Shown: in pieces, positions 30,701 through 42,230 of the stretch | How positions within the stretch are numbered: the first letter of the stretch is position 1 | How the letters are laid out: each line of letters opens with the position of its first letter | DNA from: Cyanophora paradoxa | Taxonomy: Eukaryota > Glaucocystophyceae > Cyanophorales > Cyanophoraceae | NCBI GenBank assembly: GCA_004431415.1 | Contig: QPMI01000144.1 | Location: 1-64,000 of the forward strand | DNA: 64,000 bases | Direction: 5' to 3' | The notes under the pieces: generated by a model | Told to the model about the DNA's origin: nothing | The model's database searches: none | What the model saw: the letters and a program-made list of their open reading frames with translations, nothing else | Made by a program: the position numbers and the translations under genes

Positions 30701-33223
30701 CCTACGAGCAGGCGGGGAAGCTCGCCGGCGACACCGTCGCCAACATCCGCACCGTCGCCAGGTCCGCGGGGCCGCCCCCCGCCGGCGCGGCCTCCTCCGA
30801 CGCCCCGCCGGCCGGCCGCGCAGCTTCGTGAGCGAGCAGCGGCTGCTGGGCGCGTACGACGCGCTCCTGGCGACGCCGCAGCGCGCGGGCGTGAAGAAGG
30901 CGCACGTCTCCGGCATCAGCTTCGGTGCCCTGCGCGCGCGAGCTGCGGGCGATGGGGCGCATGCGCAGCTCACCCCGCCCCTCCACGGCGCAGGGCTCTC
31001 GCAGTTCTGCAACTTTGCGGCCCAGGCCTTCATCTTCTGGTGGGCGGCCCCTCCCGTCGCCCCCGGCCGCCCTCGGGCCCGCCTCACCTCGCCGCGCCGC
31101 GCAGGTACGGCGCGAGGCTGATCGCGAACGGCGAGATGAACTTCATGAACGTGCGCCCCCCGTAATTATAACCCCGGATCCGGACCCTACCAACACTCCC
31201 GCCCCGCGCACAGATGATCCGGACGATGATGGCGATAGTGGTGCGCGGCAGCAGCGCTGAGCTCCGCGCCCCGCCGGGCCCCGCCTGACCGCTTCTCCCC
31301 GCCCTGCCGCAGATGACGGTCGGGCCTCCCCGAGCCCCTCTCACCCACCCTCCCGCCCCTCCCGCCCCGCTCCTAACTCGGTGAGCGCAGGCGATGGGCG
31401 CGGGGCAGATCCACTCGCTGGCGCCCGACTACGAGAAGGCGGTGGCGGCGTGCGGCAAGATCTTCGGCCTCCTCGACCGCGTCGTGCGGCCCCGTCCCGC
31501 CCCGCCCGGCCGGGGGCGGGGCCTGACTGCCGCCTGGCGGGGGCAGCCGGGGATCGACTCGGAGAGCGAGGCGGGGGAGCGGCTGCAGGTCGAGCGGGGC
31601 GAGCTGACCCTCCACAACGTCCACTTCCGCTACGTGCGCCCCGCCCCCGCCCGCGCGCCCCCGCCCCCGGGGCCCTCACTGGGGCGGGGCAGCCGACGCG
31701 GCCGGGGGTGCCGATCCTGCGCGGCCTCGACCTCACCGTCCCCGCCGGCAAGACCCTCGCCCTCGTCGGGCCTTCCGGCTGCGGCAAGGCCCGCCCGACC
31801 CGGCCCCGCCCCGCCTTGCACCCGCCTCGAGCATCTCCCTAACGCGAGGCGGGCTGCAGAGCACGGTGATGCAGCTGGCGCAGCGCTTCTACGACCCCGA
31901 GCAGGGCGCCGTCCTCGTCGACGGCCGCGACCTCAGGCGCGCCAGCGCCCGGGCCGGCGCGCTTGCCTCGCCCCGGGGGCCCTGCACCTGACGCTCGCGG
32001 CAGGACGCTGCACGTGAAGCACCTGAGGCAGCAGGTGGGCGCAGCCCCTCGGGGCCCGGCTCGGCTCGGCGGGGCGGGCGGGGGGCTGAGGCCTAGGGGG
32101 CGGGGCGGGGCGGGCAGGTGGGGATCGTGGCGCAGGAGCCCGTCCTCTTCGCCGCCTCCATCCGCGACAACGTCCGCCCCGCCCCGCCCCGCTGCACCGC
32201 CCCGTTGGGCGGTGCGGGGTTCGCGGGCCTTGGGCGCGGCCTGACGGTCGCGCTCGCGCGGGGCGGCAGATCCGGTACGGGCGGCCGGAGGCGTCGGACG
32301 GGGAGGTCGAGCAGGCGGCGCGCGCCGCCAACATCCACGACTTCATCGCCTCCCTCCCCGCCGGCGTCCGCCACCCCCGCCCTCCCTGCTCCCGCCGTCT
32401 TTCCCCGCGCTCTTCTGACGCGGGCGGGGCAGTACGAGACGTACGTGGGGACGCGGGGCTCGCAGCTCTCCGGAGGGCAGAAGCAGCGGATCGCCATCGC
32501 GCGCGCCGTCCTCAAGAACCCCCGCATCCTCCTCCTCGACGAGGCCCGCCCTAAAATTAGCTCCCCTCTGTCCGGTCCGCGCTGCTGCCTGAGCACTCGC
32601 TCGCGCGCTCGCGAGCGCAGGCGACGTCGGCGCTGGACACGCAGTCGGAGCGGGTCGTGCAGGAGGCCCTCGACCGGGTCATGCAGGGCCGCACCACCGT
32701 CGGTCCGCCCCCCGGCCCCCTGCCTTCCTTCGCGACCGCGCCTGTTTTGCGCTCTCGCGGCCTGAGCCGCCCGGTAGTCGTCGCGCACCGCCTCTCCACC
32801 GTCCGCAACGCCCACCTCATTGCCTTCATTCGGGTGCGCCCGCCGCCCCGGCCCGGCCCGGCCCGCCACGGGGGCGGATGCTGAGGGCGGGGTCGGGGCC
32901 GGGGCAGGAGGGGCGGGTGGCGGAGGCGGGGACGCACGAGGAGCTCGTTGCCCGCAACGGCCACTACGCCCAGGTCCGCCTCGCCCCCAGGACTCCGCCC
33001 CCGCCCCCGCCCCGTCCCCCGAGAGCGCTAGCTCGAGCTTTCTAGTCTGCCTCCGAGGCTCAAACATTAGCTTCATTCACAAACATTCAAAAATAATTCT
33101 CAAGCCTGCCCCCCTCGCGATCGCCCCCATGGCCACGCTCCTGTGCGCTGATCATGAGCCCGGGCCCTCGCACCGCGCGCGCAGCTGGTGCGGCAGGGGC
33201 AGCTCCACCGCGCCCCCGCGTGA
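24759..33223 (+). CDS. Full-length ABCB/P-glycoprotein-type ABC transporter, more than 30 exons
   Basis: Tiny exons separated by 50-190 bp introns, mostly GTGCGC..CGCAG, spell a full ABC exporter. Order: N-terminal cytosolic segment ([13 protein letters not shown]); first membrane domain ([28 protein letters not shown]); and a first nucleotide-binding domain. That domain has Walker A split by an intron (LVGHSGCG then KSTCMQL), signature [14 protein letters not shown], Walker B ILLLDEATSALD and H-loop IAHRLST. The second half has [11 protein letters not shown], Walker A GPSGCGKS, a second [14 protein letters not shown] and H-loop VVAHRLST. The last exon ([12 protein letters not shown]) stops at 33223. 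Such transporters export lipids or drugs across membranes using ATP. All ATPase motifs are present in both halves. Exon boundaries were read by eye and some may be off. Confidence 0.85.
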
Positions 33224-33835
33224 CCCCGGCCCCGCCCCTCCTCGCCACTTCCGCGCCACCCCGCACCCAAACCGGCAAACTTAGTACTCCCGGCGAACTT
33301 TGGTTTTCCAATTGCAGCTGCGAGCATGCATATTTTCCATTAGGTTCACTAAACGCTTGCAGAACTCTACCGTACCGATGTAGATTTAGAGTTTCATGAG
33401 GATCGGTCTAGGTCTGTCTTTACGTTCACATTGTACAGTTGCTAGATGCTCTCTCCTCGCGTTGTGCACTTCCTCGTCTTCGTTTTCCTCCCTCGCGATC
33501 GCGTCCATGGCCTCCAACGGTGATTTTCTCTTTCTGTTTTTCCTGTTTTCTTTTCGAGTGACGTAGGACGATGGACGACATCGCGAATACGTTTTCGGGT
33601 CGAAAGAGACACATGTTGCACAACTGGTTGTCGAGATCTAGACAATAACCATTGATCGTGAGATATGTCTCAGTGTGCGCCATGATGCAAAACCAGTATT
33701 TGTGCACGCACGTAAACTGGTTTCAAATTTGCAATGACATGACATTTTTGGTTTTCTGTTGGCTGCTAGATCTCTAGATCTCCTGCCGTGTCTCCGACTC
33801 TGCCGCAGTGCCCCTTCTGCTCCTGTCAACCCCGG
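33224..33835. other. Intergenic region, nothing recognised
   Basis: About 610 bases between the transporter stop and the next start. Mixed composition; no supported ORF or repeat beyond two loose copies of a GCGATCGC..CCATGGCC word at about 33118 and 33495. Confidence 0.4.
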
Positions 33836-35445
33836 ATGGCGGCCTGCTCTAGATCTGGCGTCTTCGGAGACCGGGTCGAAGGCCTAGGGCGTCCCCGTGC
33901 GCGTTTCGCTTTCGTGTGCGCGCTCGCGGCCGTCGGCCTCCTGCTCCAGTGCCGCACCGCTCTCGCGGAGTGCGAGTTTGCCGATGGTCCCGGTCCCGGT
34001 GAGAACGCGTACGCCTTCACCTAGCTTTAATTTGCGTTGTCGACACGTTTGACGTCTTCGATTCTGCCACAGAGGGGACGTCGGCGCTCGACCTTTATCC
34101 CGCTGCACTGACCCCTGTCACCTCACGCTCGGTGCGCATGCCGCGGCTGCTCGTTTCGCCGGCATGCGCAGGCAGGTCACGCTGTCCGAGGCTCACCCGC
34201 TTAGCGGGCAGGGCACAATTACGGGGAGCGAGCTCGGCGTGCAGGCCCTCGCAGCCGGCTCCTGCAGCTGCAAGGACCGCCTTGATTGCTGGAGCGACTA
34301 CGTCCAGGTGCGGCCGTTGAGCTCCCCGCGCGACTTTGAATCCTCCCAGACAGCCCGCGGGCCGGGGTCCCGTCGCGATCGTGCGCACGCGCAGTTCAAG
34401 TCGGGAGACTCGGAGGAGTCGCTCTCGCGCACGCTGATTCGCTTCGACCTGCCCTACTTGAAAGACGACGACTTCGACGCGTTAGGCGACGCCGAGCTCG
34501 CCGTCAAATTCCGCGGTGCACATGCACATGTTTATAAATTTATTAACGATATTTCACGTTCCTGATGTCGGTCGCCTAATTTGTTCATGTGCACGGCGCG
34601 GGCAGGCCCCGACGGCGGCTGGATTGCGTGGCGCTGGGATGTTCAAGACCAGATCACGAAGGAGTGGGTGTTACTCGGAAACAACTCTGGCATCTCCTGG
34701 CCCGATTCCTGGTGTGCTTTGCGCTTCGAATTATATTAATTACGATCGTCGTTGAACGTTCGCTGTAGGGTGTGGACGACGTTCAATTTCAAGCAGGGCG
34801 GCGCCGCCCGCTTCGTCGACCGCAGCGGCGCGAAGCCTGCAATCCAAGTCCGCCAGAGCTGCACCAGTGCGCATTATTTAGTGGCGTCGACCTGCAAAGC
34901 TCATTTTGGCCCTTTCACATTTTCTCGTGATTGACGGCCGCCGCAGCGACGAGGCCCGACGCGATGAACATCGACTTCATGCGCCTCCGTGTGCAGCTGC
35001 GCTCCGCCGGCTCCGGAATCCTCATCAACGGCACCTCGGCCTCTCAGGCGGTGCGTCGCCTCCGGAAATTCAAAATTTTGAGCCGAACCAAATTGAACTG
35101 ATCGCGACGGCGCTGTTCGGATTCGCAGACCGGAGGGATCGCGTTGGACCGGCCGGCGCGGAACGCGGGCCTCCCGAAGGTGCTCGTGGGCGACGACGGC
35201 CTCGGCGTCGTCCTCTTCCGCAGCACCGAGGGCTGCCCAAGCACCGCGTCCGCAATCTCGCTGTTGTTGAATGATTAAATTATCTAACTTCACGCTACAC
35301 GTCGTATACAAACTAAACCCCGTAATGGCAGGTACCTATCCGTGGCGCACTGCTCCGACAAGAACTGCACGAGTTTCGACAGCGAGCGGATGGTCTTCTC
35401 TTACAGGTTCTCCATCTTTCGCGCGCTTCAATTCGACCCGGGTGC

Positions 35446-35484
<39 letters not shown>

Positions 35485-37281
35485 TTCAGTTTCCAATCTA
35501 CGACATTTGTCCGTATGTGTTCTAATTCAGCGTGCGCTTTCGAATCCGGATTCGGCACCGGTATCGGCGGCGGATATATTTATAATTAGACTTTGCCATT
35601 GGAAGCGACGGCTTCCCCATCATTGCCGTGTCGCCCGATACCGGCCTTCGCTTCATTCACTGCCTGTGAGCAATCTCCTCAATCGATTCTTCTGAATGCG
35701 CGTTCTGAATCTTTAGATCTGGTGCTGAACTCTGCACAGAGACTACAGCTGTGAGAACACGGAGACCCGAAATTTCGCAGAGGTCCCAGCGACGCAAGGC
35801 ACCGTCCTCAGATCGAACGTCGCTCTGTCCGTTGGCGGGGACGGTTTGCCCATCATCGCTGTTGCAAGGACGGTACGGCATCTATAAGCGGGCCCCGCGG
35901 TACTCTGCCTGACCCTCAGCCGCGCGCAGAGCGAGCTGGTGTTCTGCCTGACCCTCAGCTGCGAGCGGGCGGTGACCGCGCCGTTCCGCCTGCCGGGCTT
36001 CCCGCCCACCTACAAGCCCGATGTCGCCGTCCCCTCCGACGGGAACCCCGTCGTCCTGTACAGCGTGCGCCCTGGGTGCCCGTTTTGCGCGCGCGGCGTG
36101 ATCGTACATGTGCCGTGCACGTGCACGTGATCGCGCGAAATTCGGATTCGAAGTTAAACCACAACGCGGAAGCCTGTGTTATTAAATCAAACCGCAATCC
36201 TCCTCTCTTCTCCTGATTCCATCGCGGCGTTTCAATTTTCGCAGTCCGGGACCAACGGATATTACGAAACCGACCAGTTCGTGAACGTGCGAATTTCACC
36301 GATCCATGGCCGGCCGCCTATCCGTACCCGTCTTGACATCTCCGGATTTGCGCTTGCAGATCGCGCGGTGCCGTGACCGGCGCTGCTCCGCCTTCGACGT
36401 GGGCCCCGAGCTGGGCGCCCCCGTCGGGCCGCTGCTCGTCGTCCCCTCTACCGGCGCCGGCGCGACGTCGACGCTCCTCGTCTTCAAGGTCGTCCGCCGC
36501 CAGCTGCCCCCGCCCTCAGGATCCCCATCCGCATCCGACGTGCCTCAAGTTCGTTCAATTATTAAAATTCAAGCCGTGTTGTACCAATCATCATTGAATG
36601 TGCCCGGCTTGCAGTACGAGAGCGCGATCCAAGTGGCGGACTGCGCGGGCGCGTCGTGCACCGGCCCGCTCGCCTTCCGCGACATCTTCTCCATTGCCAC
36701 CGCCGGCAACGAGCCCGGCGTCTCCCCGAGCTCCCTCTCCGCCGCCCTCAGCCCCGCCGGCCGGCCCCTGCTCGCTTTTGCCGTCGGGACGACCGTCTAC
36801 CAGGCGGAGTGCGCCGACGCCGTGTGCACAAGCGCCGAATCGAAGCCCGTTGTCGAGCGCCCGTGCGCCACCGCGCTCGACCAGGTGCGCCCCATGCGAT
36901 CGAATTTGAATTCGTTGTTTGGCGCCTGGCGCGAGGATGGCGATAGTAATGGATGTGACGGGCGGGCATGCGCAGGTCTCCATCGCCTCGCTGGGCGACG
37001 TCACTCTCGTCGCCTACACCCAGGGCGAGCGGGCGCGCACCCCGGCTTCAATAGAAAATTTGAAAAGCAATCTAGATCGTATCGGCTCACGCTCGCGGTT
37101 CGCCGCGGATGCGCAGGACCCCCTGCTGGCGGGGAAGGACATGGAGGCCTTCTCGCGCTTGTACATCGCCAAGCTCCCGCGGTGCGCTCGGCTTGCTGGC
37201 TCGACGTGTAACGTTCTTGGATTGACTTCGCTTATAACCAGGTACACTCGCCTCGCCTGCGCTCGCGTGGACTATCCTTGA
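33836..37281 (+). CDS. Secreted or membrane-anchored protein with Cys-x(n)-Cys propeller-like repeats, multi-exon
   Basis: Starts MAACSRSGVFGDR at 33836, with a hydrophobic segment (FAFVCALAAVGLLLQC) that should act as a signal peptide or anchor. Downstream exons, separated by introns ending in CAG, encode repeats of the form V-A-x-C-x3-x-x-C, for example VAHCSDKNCTSFD, IARCRDRRCSAFD, VADCAGASCTGPL and QAECADAVCTSAE. Each is followed by a DG-x-P-I-I-A-V-type strand. This matches the repeats of secreted beta-propeller-like proteins with 'hC.d..C' strands. An extracellular binding role is likely; the ligand is unknown. Exon ends were read by eye and the first third (34100-35300) is less certain. 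It ends close to the convergent RING gene. Confidence 0.55.
35447..35484. repeat. 38-base poly-C tract in an intron
   Basis: An uninterrupted run of 38 C, followed directly by TTCAG, the likely 3' splice site. It may act as an extreme polypyrimidine tract. Run length is likely to be unreliable in sequencing. Confidence 0.9.
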
Positions 37282-37360
37282 TAATGATCACACTTGTTGT
37301 CATTGTCTCTGGACGGGATCTCCAATGTACAATTACAAAACGATTTATACGTAGACACCT

Positions 37361-38458
37361 CTACAGAATTATGCGAACGCGGTCTCGGATGCAGGCGCGG
37401 CAGTCGGGGCACTCCTCGACCCGCGCGGCGCAGAGCTCGCACAGTCGCGTGTGGCCGCAGGGGCGCAGGGAGACGCCGCGGGGCCGGTCCATGCACACGG
37501 TGCAGCGCTCGGCCTCGACCTGCGCCGCCGCCTCCGCCGCGAGGCGCTGCGCGAGGGCGCCGGCCTCGAGCAGGCCGGCGGCCACTGCCGCGAGCCGCCC
37601 GGGAGGCAGCTCGCGCATGCTGTGCTCCGCGAAGAGGCGCAGAGCCGCCTCGAGGCTCGCGATCGGGACGCCGCGAGAATTCAGAGGCCCACGGCCAGCG
37701 GCGTCAAGCGGGGGAGGGCCGTTGACGTCGACGTCGGCCACGGCGCGCTCCGCAGCGTCCATCGCCTCCCGCTGCCGCCGGAGTGCCGCCAGCAGCCCCG
37801 ACCTCGCCTCCTCGCCCCGCCGCCTCGCCTCGGCCTCCCTCCGCGAGACCGCCGCCTCCGCCTCCGCCGCCTCCGCCGCAGCTCTGGCGACCGCGGCCGC
37901 AGCGGCCGCCTCGGCCGCGGCGAGCTGTTCCGCCGCTGCAGTCGCCGCAGCGGCAGCCTCTGCTCGCTCCTGCGCAAGCAGCGCCTCCACCTGCCCCCGC
38001 TGCGCCCGTTCTACCTCCAGAAGCTGCGCCAGCGCGTCGCGCTCCGCCCACAGCTGCTCCGCTTCGGCCTGCGCCCGCTGCAGCTCCTCCTGGAGCTGGA
38101 GCTGCTGCTGCCTGGCCGTCTCCGCCGACGCAGGAGGGGGCGACGTGGGCTTGGAGACGAGAGGGGGCCTGTACGGTGGGGGACGATCACGGTCACGAGC
38201 TCGAGGAAGTGCAGGCTGTTGCGCGCTGGCTGCAGCTGCAGGCAGGGCTGTTCGCAATTGAGAGCCAGGCTCACGGTTGCGAATGTTCTCCGAATTCGAA
38301 GTCTGTGCTGGCAGTTCAAACTCCGCCAATTGATCATTCGCATCGTGCACGTGAGGCCTAGGCTCGCGATCGATCGATATTGCGAGCTCCGCCTCTGCTC
38401 CCAGTGGCTGCACACGCGGTACGGATGTTGAGATTTTTCGAAATCGCAAAGGCTGCAA
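37361..38458 (-). CDS. RING-finger protein with long coiled coil (putative E3 ubiquitin ligase)
   Basis: A single 365-residue frame. Residues about 120-240 form an Ala/Glu/Arg-rich coiled coil (repeated AEAEQL and RAEAAAAA words). The C-terminus is a C3HC4 RING: CTVC, CGHTRLCELC, then CPDC, with eight metal-binding residues in place. This arrangement, coiled coil then terminal RING, is common in E3 ligases that transfer ubiquitin to bound targets. The N-terminal 110 residues are polar and Pro-rich. No introns are apparent, unusual for this host region. It is convergent with the repeat-protein gene, about 80 bases apart. Confidence 0.75.
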   Translation of the reverse strand: MQPLRFRKISTSVPRVQPLGAEAELAISIDREPRPHVHDANDQLAEFELPAQTSNSENIRNREPGSQLRTALPAAAASAQQPALPRARDRDRPPPYRPPLVSKPTSPPPASAETARQQQLQLQEELQRAQAEAEQLWAERDALAQLLEVERAQRGQVEALLAQERAEAAAAATAAAEQLAAAEAAAAAAVARAAAEAAEAEAAVSRREAEARRRGEEARSGLLAALRRQREAMDAAERAVADVDVNGPPPLDAAGRGPLNSRGVPIASLEAALRLFAEHSMRELPPGRLAAVAAGLLEAGALAQRLAAEAAAQVEAERCTVCMDRPRGVSLRPCGHTRLCELCAARVEECPDCRACIRDRVRIIL

Positions 38459-38695
38459 AGTAAAGGTTTGTGCAGCCTACAGCTATAGCTAGGCCTGCGA
38501 ACCATGCGAGTGGCCATGGATGTCGACGTGGGGATAGAGCACTCGATCGCGAGCTGAAGATCACGATCGACATCGATGCGATCATGTTCATCGAATTCAT
38601 GATCAGAAGTGCGATTCGGATTCGAATTCGGCTGCTGCGTGGCAAACTGTTAAAGTTATACTTTAGCTTTATTTTTAATTTTTACTTCTTCGAAA

Positions 38696-38944
38696 TTACG
38701 CCACCTTCGCTTTGGACTTCTTCTTCTTGGTCGTCCTTGCAATTGAATATGAAGAGCTTGCGCATGCGACGTCGACTGCAGCTGGCGCGCTCTGCTCTAG
38801 ATCTTTTGCCCCCTGGCCTGTCCATGGGCTCAATGTCGGCTCACTCTGCTTAGAGATGGCAATTGTTAATCTCAGGATCGATATTAAGAGGAGCTCGGGT
38901 ATATCATACCAGCATCGATGTCGATGACGTGCACGTGGTAGCAC
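38696..38944 (-). CDS. 82-aa hypothetical ORF, possibly a terminal exon
   Basis: A frame with a polar middle and a Lys-rich C-terminus (TTKKKKSKAKVA). No domain recognised. It could be the last exon of the gene beginning near 39307. Low confidence because the stretch is short and palindrome-rich. Confidence 0.2.
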   Translation of the reverse strand: MLPRARHRHRCWYDIPELLLISILRLTIAISKQSEPTLSPWTGQGAKDLEQSAPAAVDVACASSSYSIARTTKKKKSKAKVA

Positions 38945-39034
38945 CTGTACATGTGCATGTATAGCATCCGGGATCCGCGACCGTGCACGTATACGTAGTC
39001 AGCGATCATGTATGCACACGCATAGTGTTTTAAT

Positions 39035-39307
39035 TTATATGTTAGAAAAAAATGCGCCGGCGAGTCGCGCACGTCTGCAGCTGTTGACGTTCGACATGGC
39101 GAGAATTGCATCAGCATGTACTTTCCTCACTGTTTTTTGGCGTATCCTGGCAGAGAGAGCCGGACCGTTGCAACACGACTGCAGCATTTTCAAACACTCC
39201 ACGTCGGACATTTGGGTCACGACATTTGCGAGCTGTCTTTGTGTGTCTTCTGGCAGAGGCAACCTTGGACCTACTTTAAGCCTTGAAAGGTTCTTGGGCT
39301 CCCTCAT
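39035..39307 (-). CDS. 90-aa hypothetical ORF or exon beside element 2
   Basis: Starts MREPKNLSRLKVGPRLPLP at 39307 and reads like soluble protein (LPEDTQRQLANVVTQMSDV, a Cys-containing helix, then a basic tail). No family recognised. Its start lies 115 bases from the left terminal repeat of element 2, so the insertion may sit in its promoter or 5' exon. It may continue through splicing into the frame at 38944-38696, which ends TTKKKKSKAKVA. Confidence 0.35.
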   Translation of the reverse strand: MREPKNLSRLKVGPRLPLPEDTQRQLANVVTQMSDVECLKMLQSCCNGPALSARIRQKTVRKVHADAILAMSNVNSCRRARLAGAFFSNI

Positions 39308-39421
39308 TAATGTCTGAATTTAATGCAAACGCGCGCATTTCAGCGTTTCAAAATCAAAAAAAGATTTTGCACACGTGCACGTGTGCAAGTATACGTCTAC
39401 TGTTGTAAAGGGGAGGACCCC

Positions 39422-39683
39422 CCCCCAAACCAGACCGCCCCCAAAGTCTGGTTTTACCTTCAGGGATCCACCCCTTCTAGCGTCATCAATTAGCGATTTT
39501 TCTGAGATCAGTTAGGCGTGTTAATTAGGCGTGATGATGGACGAGCATGGATTTGAAGATTGGAAGGCGTGAGGGCGAGTGCATTTGGATCTGAGTAGAG
39601 AATATCGAGGGAGCTCTATCTAGGCGCTATCAGGGGCGACCTCCCAAGCGGTACGGGCCCCCAGAGCGGTCTGGTGCGGCCTC
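39422..39683 (+). repeat. Left terminal inverted repeat of element 2
   Basis: Pairs base-for-base with the reverse complement of 63739-64000, 262 bp with no mismatch or gap seen by eye. It begins CCCCCAAACCAGACCGCCC and ends GGTGCGGCCTC. Identical ends suggest recent insertion or terminal-repeat homogenisation during replication. Confidence 0.95.
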
Positions 39684-39882
39684 TGGAGATGAGAAACGTC
39701 GAGATTAATATGTACAGTACTAGTGGACCTATAGCTAACTGCTGAACGTAACTGCTCCTCACACAAATCAGAGTCATATATCAGAGTCAGAGTCAGAGTC
39801 TGAACTGTTCCTTACTGAGTCAGAGTCAGAGCCATAGAGTATTCTATAGCTAATCATTTGATAGCTATAGAATAATTCAAGA

Positions 39883-40137
39883 TCAATGCGCCACCGACAT
39901 GGAGGGCAGTAATCTGATATATCGATATATAGGTGTCAGAAAGCATTTCAGCAAAGAATGATATATAGTCATTATATAAGTAAACGCACATTTGTGGCGG
40001 TCGGGCACGTCCGCATCCTGTAGAGGACGAGAGTCTGCACACTCGCAGCAGCAGGGCATACAACCGGACTTGACAAGGGCGCATGCTGCCTTTTCGCCGT
40101 AACGGTGAATCTTGCGCGACGGCTCGCACACGTTCAT
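39883..40137 (-). CDS. Cys-rich small ORF, tandem copy A
   Basis: 84 codons starting MNVCEPSRKIHRYG. It contains ACALVKSGCMPCCCECADS, nearly the same as the neighbouring ORF (ACALVKYGCLPCCCECMDS in 40210-40458). The nucleotide surroundings are also duplicated (GGAGGGCAGTAATCTGATA at both). The N-terminal half seen in copy B is absent here, so this is probably a partial duplicate. Confidence 0.4.
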   Translation of the reverse strand: MNVCEPSRKIHRYGEKAACALVKSGCMPCCCECADSRPLQDADVPDRHKCAFTYIMTIYHSLLKCFLTPIYRYIRLLPSMSVAH

Positions 40138-40209
40138 TCTTGCTTCGACGCGCCAGCGGCACGGAGGGCAGTAATCTGATAGATTTTATTAGGCAAGGCA
40201 CAAATTGTA

Positions 40210-40458
40210 CTAAGTGTACGTAATTGCACACGCACACATATGGTAGCGAGAAGGGATGCTAGAACGTATACTAGAATCCATGCACTCGCAACAGCAGGGC
40301 AAACAACCGTACTTTACAAGGGCGCATGTGGATTCGAAATTGAGCTTGTGGGACGGCTCGCACAGGAAGCTGGTAATGTGAAGGCAAATCTCTTCTGGAA
40401 ACGGCAGAACCTCAGTCAACAGCTGTGCAACTTCTGTGACGGTTGCCGATCGCGACAT
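40210..40458 (-). CDS. Cys-rich small ORF with F-box-like start, tandem copy B
   Basis: 82 codons from MSRSATVTEVAQLL. The segment LPFPEEICLHITSFLCEP resembles an F-box core (LP-x-E-x-x-x-x-I-x-x-F-L). It is followed by the GCLPCCCEC cluster, which could bind metal. F-box proteins link targets to SCF ubiquitin ligases and are used by some viruses; the likeness here is short and tentative. It sits near the left terminal repeat, a usual place for accessory genes. Confidence 0.45.
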   Translation of the reverse strand: MSRSATVTEVAQLLTEVLPFPEEICLHITSFLCEPSHKLNFESTCALVKYGCLPCCCECMDSSIRSSIPSRYHMCACAITYT

Positions 40459-41574
40459 GGCCCAGTGGTCTACTAGGCCCGGGCTAGCGCTAGTACGACT
40501 CTGTAGTAGAGTCTGTACGAGTAGGCTACGCCGCTACTAGGCTACTTACTACTACTAAGTTAGCCGCTAGTAGCCCGCTACTATAGTACGCCGCGACCGC
40601 GACTTGCCAAGTTGCCAAGTTGGCGAGTGTGATAGCTGAAAGCCGCTGAGCACGCCTTTTATACTACGGTTGTGTTTCTTTATTCAGAAAGAAAGATAAT
40701 AATTGCAATTTGGCCGGCTTAAGAAGGTTCCATCAAGTTCTGCTACTTCATATAACAAAATTCGCATTTAACATAAAAGAATTAAATTCTGGGTCCCGAA
40801 GGTTCCAGCTGCCGAGTCAGACGTGGCAGCTTGCCATTGGCCAACGTGGCAGCTCGCCATTGGCCAACTTCAAGAATTGTGCAATTAGCAAAATGAGTTA
40901 TATTCGTATTTGTTTGCGCCATGATATTGAAAAACAGTACAATTGTAAGATTTGTCTATAGCAATTCTCAATTCTATTGCTGAAGTTCTAGCAATTCTCA
41001 ATTCTCTACCTGCCAGGCTGTTGCTGCAACTTCAAATTTCAGGCTTGCTAGCATGCTGGCCTAGCTAGCGCCGCCGTCAAGGCCGACGTACTACTGTAGG
41101 CGTAGTTTTTTAGCCGTTGTAAATAATTCGGCAATTTAGTATGACGGCAATTGCTTTGGGGGTAGGTAAATGCTCAGCCCGCCATAGAGCAGAAATCTGG
41201 ATTCGGCAATTTAATACCACGGCAATTCCGGTTTTGGACAAATTCGGCAATTTTACTACGCGGCAATTTAACTACGCCTAAAGTAGACTACTAGCTATAG
41301 CGCGGTACTAGCGCCGCTAGCTATAGCGGCTAGCGTATTATAATTACATTTGTACATCAAGTCGAGCTGATGTTAATTTGATGCGGATCGGAGTCATGGG
41401 AAAGTTTGCAATTGACTCATTGACTCAGTGATGGCTATCATAGTATTTGAAGCCGCCGCCGTCGACGTCAGTAGGCCTGCACCGCGCGCGACTCAGCTCG
41501 AGAGTCAGAGGCTCAGAGCTAGCGACGCTCAGGCTACTAGGCTAACCCATTAATTAGTACAGCTAGCGCTAGCG
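40459..41574. repeat. Non-coding stretch with dispersed short repeats
   Basis: No gene supported. It contains GGCAATTTA-type words about five times (41120-41280), paired GTGGCAGCT(T/C)GCCATTGGCCAA units at 40830-40865, paired AGCAATTCTCAATTCT at about 40970 and 40995, and many GCTAGC and CTAGTAG palindromes. Confidence 0.55.
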
Positions 41575-42230
41575 CAGCGCCACGCACGTTTGATTTTGAT
41601 AGCTTCCATTTCAACTTCTTCCTTCAGCTTGAGCACGCGACTGCAGATCGCGTCGAGATGTTGCATGCTACTATCGTGCTCTTGCTGGCTCTGCGCAAGC
41701 GCCGCGAGCGTTAGTGCATCGGACTCGCCGACGCCAGCGCTAGTCGCGCTAGTCTATCTCCTCACCATATTGTGACTCTTGAGCTCGAGATCATGTCTGA
41801 TTTGCCGCATTCCTGCAGCCATGCTGCTCAAATCCTCGAAAAGGGCCGCAAACATCTGCTCGCTAATTTCTGCTCGCATCGAAACTCGTATGTCGTCGAG
41901 GCGCCGGCGCTTGTTCGACATAGCGTTCTCAAGGCTGTGCTCGGTGTTGTTGGCCATTGGATTTGGGGTCTGTACGCTCGCAAAGCTTGCTGCGCACGCG
42001 TGTACTCTTCTTTTGCTAGCTCTATTGCCTGCTCTGAGCGTCCGGATCCTGATTTATCTGCCCGGTCTAATCTGGCCTTCGCGTTTTTGCAGTCTTTCCT
42101 CAGCCGTGCCTTCTCCGGGTGCTCCGCCTTTTTCCACTTTGCAGTGCGCTCCTTTCCGGGGACTGGCGGCGGCCGCGGCGCTGCAAGGCGCTGGTGCCGG
42201 GCTGGACCGCTTACTAGTTTAACTGAGCTT
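41575..42230 (-). pseudogene. Coiled-coil ORF remnant, two frame changes
   Basis: Coherent minus-strand protein appears in three frames. First a charged coil (WKKAEHPEKARLRKDCKNAK) at about 42150-41960. Next the 67-aa frame 41957-41754 (MANNTEHSLENAMSNKRRR). Last a short frame rich in Gln/Glu (HLDAICSRVLKLKEEVEME) at about 41700-41590. Composition looks like one helical protein broken by indels. No family recognised; no initiator ATG in the first frame. Confidence 0.35.

Larger units (their letters stand above)
38459..39421. other. Region between RING gene and element 2
   Basis: Two minus-strand frames may be exons (38696-38944 and 39035-39307). Otherwise the stretch is palindrome-rich non-coding DNA (CACGTG, TGCATG, GTATAC). 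Confidence 0.4.
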
